Part shown: one piece after another, positions 48,747 to 59,424 of the stretch
How the letters are laid out: every line of letters starts with the position of its first letter
Position numbering within the stretch: the stretch's first letter is position 1
Source of the DNA: Sodiomyces alkalinus F11
Lineage: Eukaryota; Ascomycota; Sordariomycetes; Glomerellales; Plectosphaerellaceae
Length of the DNA stretch: 64,000 nt
Assembly: GCF_003711515.1 (NCBI RefSeq)
Contig: NW_021167085.1
Coordinates: forward strand, 1,905,691-1,969,690
Direction of reading: 5' to 3'
The notes under the pieces: generated by a model
The model's input: only the letters and a program-made list of their open reading frames with translations
Database searches by the model: none
What the model was told of the DNA's origin: nothing
Made by a program: the position numbers and the translations under genes

Positions 48747-51700
48747 TCAAGGTTCCTCAACTAGTCGCGCTTCTTTAGCCAGGCTATAAAACAGACCTTG
48801 CCGCCGAAGAAGTTCTGCAGGCGGGCCAAACTCCACCACACGGCCCCTCTCCAGCGAGAGGATGCGGTCGTAGTCGAGCACCGTATCGATGCGGTGCGCG
48901 ATGGTAATCACGGTACGATTGTTGAATAGCGGGCTCTTGAGCTTCGCCTGCACGCGTTCATCCGTCGCCGCGTCCATGGACGCCGTGGCCTCGTCGAGCA
49001 CAACCACATTAGATGGGTTGAGCATGACACGTGCCAGTGACACGAGCTGGCGCTGGCCCTGAGAGAGATTGGAACCTATTTTGGTGACGAAATGTCAGTC
49101 GCGTGAACTCAGGGGGGTGAGAGGGCGGGCAGCTCAAAGACGACGTGTGTGCCGACGGAGTAACCCCGTCAGATTTACGGCGCCTACCTCCTTCATAGAT
49201 CTTGGTATCTAGGCCACCTCCCCTTTGGAGAACAAAAGGTGCCAGGCCTGCCTCGTCTGTAGTTTGGCGAGAGAAGTCAGTCACAGGTCATAAAGGAAAA
49301 CAAGAAGAAGAAAAGAAAACGAAAAATGAAAAAAGAGAAGAAAGTTCCCGCTCACAAATCGAGTTCCAGAGATCGCTGTCCAGATGCTCATTCCCCGGGT
49401 CAAGGTTCTGACGCAGCGTCCCCTCGAAAAGCGCCCCATCCTGCGGTATAATGGCAAGCCTGCTCCGGAGATCAGACAAGCCCATAGCCGAGATATCCGC
49501 GCCATCGATGTGCGCTGAACCCGCTACCGGCTCGATGATCCGAAACAGTGCGAGCCCAAGCGACGACTTTCCCGCTCCCGTACGTCCGACAACACCGATC
49601 TTCTCACCGGGCCGGATATCGACCGAGACGTCGTCGAGAACCAGACCTAGGTCGCTGCGATAGCGCGCACTATAGTGGTCAAGTGTCACCGCCCCTTCGG
49701 TCGGCCATCCCATCCCAGGGCGGCAGTCCTCCACGACTTCGGCGGCCTCGGACGGGAGGTGCGTGTATTCCAGCACGCGCTCTAGGGAGACGATGTTGAG
49801 CTGCGCCTCAACCGACTGCCGGACCACGGCGTTCAGTGAGGTGGTGATTTGCAAGCAGTAGCTCATTGCGAGACCCACGAGGCCGGGGCTGAGCGGCAAT
49901 CCGCGGGCGATGGTCAGAACAGAGAACCCGGCCGATGAAAGCAGCACTAATGCGCCGAGCATCTCAAGCCGAATTCCGAGCCAGTGATTCACGCATGCCG
50001 AGGGAAATAGGGCACGGAGGTGCGCGTCTACTCGGGCCTCGTTCACACGCCCGAACCGCGCTTGCTGGCGATATGCTCGGATGGTTGATATGCCGTGCAG
50101 TGATTCCTGAAAATGCGCGTAGACTGGACTCCGAGTGGCACTTTCATGTCGTCGTAGCTCACGCGACGTTCTGATATAGTACCTTTGAACCCATAGATAG
50201 ACGACGACAAGGGGTATGATGAGCAAGGTAAAAGCCGGCGTAGAAACGGAGACAATGCCCAGGGTGAAGAAGGTCCGTAGAATGTTGGTCAAGACCATGT
50301 TGATCTATTTCTCGCCCCGTGATCAGTAGCTGCGCATTAATCACCTCTCCCTCTGATTCGTCTCAACTTACGCTACGGCCCAAGGCTTCGTCGACTCGGC
50401 TCATGTCACTGAATATGCACACGTGATTAGCTTAACCACTCTATAAGAGCCCCGAGAGATCCCAGGCAACGTGGTCATACAATGAGGTTGGGCTGTCATA
50501 AATGAATGGATGGACTCTTACCCCAGAAAACGATTTGTTATACGCCCTGCCGGGGTAGCATCGAAGAAGGACATAGGCGAAGCAAACACAGCCTCGGCCA
50601 GTCTCTCGTGGATTTTCCGAGATGCCTATAGATCAGGGTTAGCATGCTAGTCCCTCTCGCCGGTATGAACTTGATCTACGCCGTCCTTACCCTGGTGGCG
50701 CACGCAATCCAAAAGATCAACGACTGGGCAAACGATATGAAAGAGGACCCAAGTCCAAGGGCCATGTAAACGCCGATGTAAACCGTGCTGTTCGCTCTAT
50801 TATTCTCAAGAGCGTTTGTCTCGGCCCACCTCTTCAGCCAAAGCGTGCTCCCTATTATGGAATGTCTCGTCAGTTTCGAGGGAAAGGAAGAAGGAGGAGG
50901 AGGAGAAGAAGAAGAAGAAGAAGAAGGACCGGCAAACTCCATGTCCCCGCCCTTTGCCTTCACCTCAATTATCCCCAACATAACTGGTATAATTTCCTTA
51001 CCCATTTGGATGGCCTGTGCTGCTATGAGGCTCACAGAGTACAGCACGACCGCGTCAAATCCAACAGCCTTCGCGTAATGGGCATAAACTGTATGCTTGC
51101 GGTCAGTGTTTTTGCGTCCTTGACGGATGCCGCGACGATATAAGTACGGGCATCGAATTCAGCGGGGTCTGCCGGGGACAACTTACCCTCCCATTTTACC
51201 TCTCTCGAGGACAGCGATTTCAACTCTCCGTGTATTGGCGTGTGGCTCTCTTCGTCCCTTTGCCTGTCGGAGTGGTTTGTCGACTGCGCGGCTTCTCCTT
51301 CGCCTTCTATTAGAGTTCCCACCGTGGTCTCGCTCCATCTCTTCCTGCTCTCCTCGACAGCTGGACCGACGTCCACCGGCAACGAGATTCCACGAACCTC
51401 CTCAGCAGCCTCTACAGCTCCGTTCCCGCTATCTTTCGCGAGGAGCCTCCCGATCCGACTCTCTGGATCAAACGAGGCCGTCTTCGGCGAGGAAGCTTCC
51501 ACGATGGCGCCCTGTTGAAGTAGGTAGATGTAGTCGGCACATGTAAGAACCGCAGTCGTATTAGTTGCCAGGATCCGGGTCTTTGTGCGAAGCAGTCCCT
51601 GGGGGCCCAAAACGTGGTAGATCAGGTGCCGACCAACGTGCGCATCAACGGCAGAAAGACAGTCATCCAGCAAATAAACGTCAGCCCGGGCGTAGACAGC

Positions 51701-54191
51701 TCGCGCAAGAGCAACCCTGGCCTTCTGTCCCCCAGAGATACCCAGGCCGCGCTCACCGATGACGGTGGCATCGCCCTGCGGGAGTTGGGCCAGGTCTTCT
51801 AGCAGGGCACAGGCAGCGATGGTCTGCTGGTAAAAGTCCTTGTCGAAGGGTTGGCCAAACAGGATGTTATCACGAACCGTGCCGTGTAGGAGCCAGGGCT
51901 GCTGTGATGCGTAGGCGACCGAGCCGCGAACGACGACGCTGCCACGGGTCTTGTGCATCTCGCCCAGGATCGCATGGAGTAAAGACGACTTGCCCGCCCC
52001 AACTTCTCCCACCATGGCACACAGCTGCCCATTCCGGACTGTCAGGTTGATGTCGTCCAAAGTATTCCCCAGGTCGTCGTCGAACTGCCACGAAAATTCA
52101 CCCTGTCGCACAAGCACAGTTTCGTCTCCAGGGAGATCAGTGGCCTCTTCAAACACGGTGGCGTCCTGCTGGACCTCGCCCTCGCTCAGGAAAGCGCCTA
52201 TCCTGCGCGAAGCGACTCCTGCCTGTGCGACAAGGGTCATGGACATAGGCAGGTAGGCCAGCGGAACGCCGAGCAGCTGGAATAGGGCGAGAACAGGAAA
52301 CACGATTTCGGCCGTGAGACGTTTCTTATCAATAAGGGCGTACCAAGCAAATGTCCCGCAGGACATGAAGAAAGGGGCGGCCACCATGCTGAGTGTAGCG
52401 GCGGAGTGTACGGTGCCCATTTTGAGGAGAGTGCGGAGCTCGTGGTCACGCCTCAGGGAGCCGAGCCTTTTCAGCATAGCGGACGTCCAGGCATGAAGTT
52501 TGATGGCCTTGATGTTATTCACCATCTCAGAGACGATCCGGCTTCTCGAGTCTCTGGCGCGCATAACCTGCTCCTGGATATTCAGCATGGCGCTGGTTAT
52601 CCACCCGTTGAGAGGGAGCATAAGCAGCGTGACGATCGCCGCCGCTAACAGCGCCCACCCAACCAGACGGTACAGTGCCAGGGCACATAGAACTATCTGT
52701 AGAGGTGCGGACCACAGCTGATGGGCCATCGGTATGAGGTCCTGGATGTACTGCGTGTCTACTGCCATGTGGTTCACAATATCGCCGGTGGGCCGGCACG
52801 ACCTACTTTCGTGAGAAAGCCGCAGAGATTTGTTGTATATCGCAGCCATCAAACCACCCTTGGCTCGGATGCTGGTATTCGCCACCATCTGTAGATATTG
52901 GTGCTGAAAGGGCCGTCAGTCATGCATACCTGTGAATATGTTCGACAATGGGAGGCTAGAAAGTCGAACCACCAACGGGCTAAGGCTTCGAGATGAGGAA
53001 GGGACTCACTGTGAGAACGGTCTGAAGAACGGCAAGGCCAAATATTGACAAGACAATCCTGGCTCCGGTGGCGATCACATCTCCCCGTGGCCGCTCGTCA
53101 TGCGAAGCTATGAAGGCAAGCAAGCTACTCAGCAGCAGAGGCTGCCCAAAAATACAAAGGTCGCCGAGGAGCTTGATCAAGCCTGCCACCGCATACTGCA
53201 GACCGAGCGCCCTGATGAGGGCGAATATTACGGCCGAAGCCGGACGGCCGTACGAGCGACGGGTCCGCCAGCACTCCTCAAAGGACGAGCCAGTGAAGGG
53301 GGCCGCCAATGTTCGTGGCAAGTCCCACAGGTGATAGTCCTCCAGCGGCATCTTATAGCCCAGCCTCATCAAGGGGGTAACCCAGGAGAAAGCCAACACG
53401 GAAAAAAGATTCGACGAGTCGAGCAAGCACTCATTATTGATGAATCCTCCTTTCTGGGACCTGGTACTGTTCCTCCAGCTTGACTCGAGCAGAAGCTGGG
53501 CCATCGCCAGGCCGCAAGCGATGCAAACAGCTCCATAGTAGGTCGAGTTGGTCAAGTAAACTTGCCGAAGGTGCAGAGAATGGAGTTTCGCCACGAGGCC
53601 TATGGGAAGAACGAGCCAGTAGAGCAGAGCTACCGTGCTGGCACAGCGCAGTCGCGAATGCTCGAGCCGGTTGAGATAAAAGACGACACTCAACGACACA
53701 ATTGTCACTAGGGATGCACCAATCTCGGCCCAGGCAGTTGCAGAGTCATCGGCGCGCCGGGAACCACTTGTCAGCTGTATTCCAAGCTGGACTGCGGTTG
53801 TTGCCGAGAGCAGGAGAAGCAAGGCCTTCGAGTCGCTGATCAGCGTCCAAATCGTTCGAGGTCCCTCGACTATGAGAACCACCCCCTGTTAACTTACCTC
53901 CTTGGCGTGGAGCTGCCAGCAGTTTCGCAGTGGTATGAGCGGCTTGTCGGTCAACGTCCAGACGGCAAACAGGCCTGCCACAGTACCGTAGATCGAAGCT
54001 GCAGCCAGCCAGCCGTCGGCGGAGATGTGAGAAACCAGGCTCAGCAAGAGTTCGAGATTTGCTTCCGTCTTCTGCGCATAAATTGACGGCAGCCATAGGT
54101 GTCCAGCTGCGGGATGGACAGAAGCGAGACCCATACCGCCTCTACCACCTACATGGGCGGCCTGGACCTGTAACGATGAGGGCCCATCCAT
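48747..54191 (-). CDS. ABCC-type (MRP) full-length ABC transporter
   Basis: Predicted 1520 residues from ten exons: 54191-53898, 53825-53010, 52903-51187, 51088-51002, 50851-50691, 50625-50522, 50408-50372, 50304-49356, 49256-49188 and 49075-48747; all nine junctions keep phase. An N-terminal TMD0-like region precedes TMD1. NBD1 has Walker [10 protein letters not shown], signature [14 protein letters not shown] and Walker [16 protein letters not shown]2 is followed by NBD2 with [23 protein letters not shown] and [16 protein letters not shown] pumps export or sequester conjugates and metabolites, and fungal clusters often include one. An apparent in-frame TAA near 53889 lies inside the first intron (donor GTAAGT, branch CTGAT, acceptor GAAG). 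The start is the first ATG of the open frame (upstream frame begins with GTG) and may be wrong if another 5' exon exists. Divergent from the aldolase gene. Confidence 0.9.
50872..50930 (+). repeat. GGA/GAA microsatellite in an ABC transporter intron
   Basis: Purine triplet array inside the intron between exons 4 and 5 of the ABCC gene, outside coding sequence. Confidence 0.85.
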
Positions 54192-55083
54192 CAGCGCAGA
54201 TGGTAAGCGCTGTAGAGCTGTCAGGGGCGAAACGGCAAGGGGCGTCGGAACCAAGATGATGCGTCGGTGTGGCGTATTCAGTTGAACTGGGGATTCCACG
54301 GCGATAACCCAGCCACACAGGTCTGAGCGAGAACACTTTGGGGGCGAGAGGCAATGATGAAAATGTTACGAGGTGCACGGAGCCATACGGACAGCTCGCC
54401 AACCATCAGGGGCATGGTGCCGAATTAAGGGCAGTACACTTACTTCGTAAGAGCGAACTGTTCGAAAATATTTTTCTAGTAATTGTAGTTGGGCCTCATT
54501 GAGTCGGGCATGTTCATCTTACTCTCCAGGACAACGACAGAAAGACGGTAATTACCATTCGTACGAGAAGCCAATGATGGATCACGTACAGGGCCGGTCC
54601 CAGTCTGCCTCGTCTGTCTGAGACATGCATTTGTGTCTTGATGCTTTGTCGGCTGGAGTTCCCGTTCAGCTGCTCCACTTCCACCTTGGCCGAGTCGATC
54701 AGGGACGAAAGTTGAGTGTCCGAGGGAGATCGACAGGTTTGATGATGCCGTATATACGTCGATAGGTTTCAGAATTTAATTTGAACGAAATTTACGGGAA
54801 GACATGTGCATGCGATGCTGAGGAGCGGTCGTATGCGCTTTGCACTGTGTAGGTAGGTTAGGTCCTTGGAAACCACGTCGAGTATCCTCGAGGCCAAGGG
54901 GAGGGGAGAGTGTCCGAGGGACCTCATATATCTTGCTCAGTCGACGTCGGATGCTGCGGTCATAGGTGTTGTGGTGGTATCGGCCTACACAACAGAAACT
55001 TCCTGATTAGAGTAATTGAAACCGGACCATATCACCATCTCCCGTTCTTCTCGTCTTTCTTTACCATATCCTCCTAAGCCATT
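54192..55083. promoter_or_regulatory. bidirectional promoter of transporter and aldolase genes
   Basis: 892 bp between divergent starts of the first two cluster genes. It is probably shared control sequence; no specific regulator site is claimed. Part of the left end could be a 5' exon of the transporter. Confidence 0.5.
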
Positions 55084-56478
55084 ATGCAACGGTTCCAGGC
55101 AGAGACGCTATTCCAGCCATCCAACTTGGTGGCTGCCATCCAAGAGGCCAATCAAGTCGACTCGGATGGGAACCGGAAGCCTCTTTTCGGGTCGATCATG
55201 GCCTTTCCGCACCAGAAGGTCGCCCGCACCGTCGCGGTTCTCGGCTTGGATTTTGTTATGATCGATGCCCTACATACGTGAGGCCCTCTCGAGGGGGGGC
55301 GGGGGGTTGAGTTGTACGGTCGTCGATGGACTGGAGAGCTGACATGCGAATGCCATGACAGTGCTATCGATGCAGAGAACTTATACGCCCTAATACAAAC
55401 CATCAATTTCGTCAGCCAGGGACGCACCTGTGCTGTCGTGAGGGTGCCCAGCGCAGAGTCCCACCTCTTGGCATACGCATTGGACGCAGGTGAGATAGCA
55501 TCAGAAAAAGATATATACAAACGGCATCAGTCGGCTTGTCGAAGACTAGTGTCAGCTAACACAGAATCATTTATTTCTAGGGGCATCGGGCATCATCTTC
55601 CCCCATGTCGACACAGCAGCGGAGGCAGCGGCCGCTGTGAAAAAGGTGCGCTATGAGTATTCGGGTGGTGAACGGTCGCTGTCTCCGTGTGCTCTTCTGA
55701 ACGGCATCACGGATATGGCACCACCTGGGTGGTCAGCTGAGAGGATCGCAGACCGGAACATTGCCGTAATCTGCCAGATTGAAAGCGCGGTAAGTCGAGA
55801 AAGAAGAAAGAAAGAAAGAAAGAAGAAAAGAAAGAAGAAAAGAAAGAAGAAAAGAAAGAAGGAAAGAAAGAAGAAAAGAAAGAAGGAAAGAAAGAAGGAA
55901 AAAACTCTCCCCAAACTTCTCACGACCTACCACATCACATTTGTCTCCAATCTGAAAATCATCGAGTGCTGACACGCGAGGACGCTCCCAACTCTCGATG
56001 ATAGGTCGCTGTAGAAAACGTGGACGAAATCGCTAGAATCCCAGGCGTGCACTCTCTGATGCTTGGTGCCGGAGACCTACGGGTATCTCTGGGGCTCCCG
56101 TCTCGAACACCGCCAGGCACGCCCGAAGACCCGCGTTTCTTCGCCGCAGTAGAGAAGCTCATCGCGGCCGCGAACGCCCACGACAAGGCCCTCATGACCG
56201 TTGCCTTCAAGACAAACGCCAACGATGCGGGCTGGCTCCGCAACTTCAGCCTCGTCTTGACCAGCGCCGACATTGTGAGCGTGGTTAAAGGACACAAGGA
56301 GGATTTGGCCCGCACGAGGGAGCTGCTCAAGAACGCCCGATCTGACAAGAAGGTAGTCGTCAAGACACGGGCGAACGGCCATGCGAATGGGATGGTGAAT
56401 GGCCACTCCAAAGAAAAATTGAATGGAAGTCATGCCGAAGACGAGAAACCGAACGGTCAAGTCAACGGAGACCTGTAA
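55084..56478 (+). CDS. HpcH/HpaI-family (class II pyruvate-type) aldolase
   Basis: Predicted 334 residues from exons 55084-55277, 55362-55489, 55581-55789 and 56005-56478. The fold is the HpcH/HpaI aldolase/citrate lyase barrel. Visible features: GLDFVMIDALHT at the end of strand 2, VVRVPS with the substrate-binding arginine, metal-ligand glutamate in ICQIESA and metal-ligand aspartate in GAGDLR. This superfamily adds or removes pyruvate or related 2-oxo acids using a divalent metal. A family member acts in fungal tetramate biosynthesis (CghB of the Sch210972 pathway), where it makes a pyruvate-derived amino-acid precursor. The C-terminus has an unusual Asn-Gly-rich tail (NGHANGMVNGHS, PNGQVNG). 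Intron 3 holds a long GAAA/GAAG array. Canonical DxEH is DALH here, so the metal or proton-relay site may be modified. Confidence 0.88.
55799..55903 (+). repeat. GAAA/GAAG microsatellite in aldolase intron 3
   Basis: About 100 bases of GAAA, GAAG and AAAG units lie between the donor at 55790 and the acceptor at 56004, so coding sequence is not touched. Confidence 0.95.
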
Positions 56479-57373
56479 CGGTCGTTCCAGAGGAGATGCG
56501 AATGGACACGGTAACAGTCCCCTTTACAGCGTCTCGGAGTCTCAGCGAGACTGCGCTGTTTCTGGCGCAGAGCACCTGCGCCAGGGCATTACAGCTTGAG
56601 TTGTTTTTGATGCGGAAATGAGAGAAAACCTTGACGCTCATTGTCAGTGGCATGTCCATAATGTCGAATTACTTTGTGTCTTGGGTCAGTGTATTCGTAA
56701 TTAATAAGGTACCCGTGCACTTCCAATTATTAGGTACCTGAGGCCAAGTGCCTTCGCCAAGAAATGAGCAGTCCTTATGTAATGATATGGTCGTGTGATA
56801 TATCACGGGACCCAACCGACAACTCCCTTCTCCCACCCTGGATAAGGCAAGCGACAAAGCAGTCTTATTACGGTGTACATGAATACCGAAGTATTACTCC
56901 CTGTTGAGAATGCAATGGATTGGGTCATTCAAATGCATTCCTAGCAGCCACCTCACTACTTCGTAATACCGAAAATGCTTCCTTCCTCCCTACAATGGTC
57001 ATCGTCATTTCGCCTCTCAACTCAGTGCCTCTCTTTCTCTTATTTCGAGTCTCCGAAAACTAGCGACAAGGGATCTAATTCTTCGGCTCTTCTACTTCTC
57101 CTCCCATGCCATCCGTCGTGCCGTCCGTGGCGAGCATGTGGTCCCGTCGTCGTGTCATCGTTAAATGTCACAACGCGGTCTCTCGACCGTTACCTCACCA
57201 CTGCCGCCGTCACCACCCACACGAGTCGGATCTGAAAATAGGCAGGGGTTTAAGTACAGTCCGACCTCTGTCCCATCTTCCCTCGGTACCAGTCCGATTC
57301 TGCACCGATAAAGGGAGACAGTTTCTTAGCAAGTGCTCTAAAGCTCTTAGGGGAGTTAAGCTTCTCCCGTCAC
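56479..57373. other. convergent 3' intergenic region
   Basis: Between the aldolase and prenyltransferase genes, which point toward each other. No gene recognised. The right end could hold a further 3' exon of the prenyltransferase, since GTAAGT overlaps its proposed stop. Confidence 0.5.
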
Positions 57374-58859
57374 TTACTCTGCAATCCGTCCGGTAGGCTT
57401 GCCATCGGCAGGGAATTGACTGGGGATAGGAAGAATCGTGCAGTTAGCCTCGGGGTACCTGAAATATCTGTCGCGTTTCCATGATTCCGCGCCCGGTTGA
57501 ATTATTTTGATACCTGAATAGGGTAACGTGGCATCACTCACCTTCTCAGACTCGAGCCCGTCAGCATGGGACAGCTTCGCATCAGCTTCTCCACAAGCAC
57601 CGAATCGGCATCAGCCACCTCACCGCACATGACGTACAGCTTGGCCCCGATGACGGCCTGGCCAGAAGACTTGCTAATGCCCACCTCGTGCAGTAGCAAG
57701 CAGTAGCGCGGCCTTCGTCTCTGCTTCTCACAGCGCCCGCCTGTTGCCGGTTCTGCGATCGAGTCCCACACGCGGGCCGCCGTATCGACAAAGTGGCTCG
57801 GAATGTCGACCCGCCCGCCTAGACTCAAATGCGGCAGAATGGCGTCAGCGAAGCGGACCGAGTCCGCAAACATGCACCGAGTGTACACCTTAACCCGTGA
57901 CGAGGGGAACTGAGTGGCGTCCATGGACAGCATTCTGATTTGCAGCGTCTCGCTATGAGAGGAAACGTAATCGCGCAAAGTCGACCAGAGATCCCAGAAC
58001 CCGGTATGCTCGAACAACGGGCTGAAAGGTTTGGCGCTGTCGAAAAGCCCGTCGAGGTCTCTCAGCGTGGTTGCAGGGGCCTGACAGGACGGCAGGAGCC
58101 AGTAGAGCTTAAGACTCGCGTGCTCCGGCGCCAGTTCGCACCCAACAAAGGTAGAGGAGGTTCCGCAGCAAACACAGCGGCCTAGTTCCTTCTCGGTCGG
58201 GTGGATGCGAGTCTCCTGATCCAGGAACCACTGTGTGACATGCTTCCACAGCGCCGGAAAGACGTGGACCTTGAACTGGTCCCCCCCAGTGGCCCTTCCG
58301 TCATCGAGCTGCTCTATGGCTGCCAGGGCTGCCCGGAGCGTGTCAGATCGCGCGTCTGCCCCGGTAGGCGGCGCCACGTCAACGATATACCGGAAAACTG
58401 GCACCCCTGCGCTTTCGGCGCTCTTCCAGCTATAGCTATATTCCAACGGTGTGAAGTCGTTTGTGAGAGCGGAAGCATAACGAGGAGAGAAAATAACGGC
58501 CCCATTGTCTGTCACTGTGGCCCGCGGCGGCAACTTGAGCAAGGGCATTAGATTTTCCCGGAAGAAGAGAGCATGGCGCCGGGCCTGATTTTGTGAATAG
58601 CCGCATTGTGAACGTAGCACGTAGTCGAGGGAGGGTATGATGATAGAATCCCATCCCGGTTCGTCTAAGTCCCCCACACCTGTGGTATCTGAGGGCGATG
58701 AGGGAACAATAGGGCGTAGGCAAGGCAGGAAGTCGACCTAATTTGGTGTTTTTATTGATTAATCGAGTATCTTGTGTGTCCGGGTTTTAGTACGGGCGAG
58801 TCAACAGATGGCCAGATACACACCTCTCCTTGACACCCAGTCTCATAAGCCAGCTGCAT
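57374..58859 (-). CDS. DMATS-type (ABBA) aromatic prenyltransferase
   Basis: Predicted 438 residues from exons 58859-58824, 58737-57542 and 57458-57374; introns are 86 and 83 nt. The longest open frame begins with GTG, so a 12-codon first exon (MQLAYETGCQGE) was sought and found with matching phase. Family marks: GYSQNQARRHALFFRENLMP, TPLEYSYSWK with the catalytic glutamate, FRYIVDV, LKLYWL, RVKVYTR and GAKLYVMCG. The lysine, arginine and tyrosine residues that shield the allyl diphosphate in these enzymes are all present. DMATS enzymes attach a prenyl group to indole, tyrosine or other aromatic substrates and act in the cytosol. Sequence alone does not fix the substrate or regiochemistry. 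Divergent from the monooxygenase gene. The C-terminal exon (RYPEANCTILPIP) is supported by splice signals and length. Confidence 0.87.
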
Positions 58860-59424
58860 AGTGAAGAACTTGTATCAAGAACAAATCGTAATCGGATGTT
58901 ACACTCCAGCCAGCCTTCACTCTTAATATTGCGCGAGCTTGAGCTCCGTGGGAGAACGAACAACTTAAATGAGAGACCACATGGCACTCAGATATGACCG
59001 GCAAGGAGAACAACTCCAGCGCCTAGTCGGTGCTTGCTGAGGCCCATGGTTTCACTACGGGATATCCTTAGACAAATGAAGAAACAGTGAAAAAAAAGCA
59101 AGGATAGTGAGAGTCGGATACAGTTAGACGCGAATGGAGCAGGACAAGGGAGTCCGGTTCACTCCCCCTCCTCCCCAGGCCAACTTGGCCTCCACAGAAA
59201 AAACCAGCGGTGAAGTTGCTGCAGGTCATGGCTGAGATGGGGACCCTCCCATATTGTGTATAAAAGGGGGCCAAGAACCACGTCTTGCAGTAGGACTGGT
59301 CATTGAGCTTACTGCACCAATGGGAGGCTGAGACCCTCTTCCACGGCCTGTTATTTTATTACTTACCTTTCCATAGTCGAGGCTTCGTCCCACCGGCTGT
59401 TTTGGGGAGATTTGCCCGTCCAAT
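58860..59424. promoter_or_regulatory. bidirectional promoter of prenyltransferase and monooxygenase
   Basis: 565 bp between divergent starts; probably shared control of the two tailoring genes. No specific binding site is claimed. Confidence 0.5.

Noticed and set aside
53889..53891. TAA in the ABC transporter as evidence of a pseudogene
   Set aside because: A canonical 72-nt intron removes it and every later junction stays in frame.
54192..54299. 36-codon N-terminal extension of the ABC transporter
   Set aside because: The frame begins with GTG, not ATG; it could only be coding if joined to an unseen 5' exon.
58675..58677. Prenyltransferase starting at 58677
   Set aside because: That codon is GTG; conserved-looking coding sequence continues upstream to 58737 and joins a first exon with ATG at 58859.
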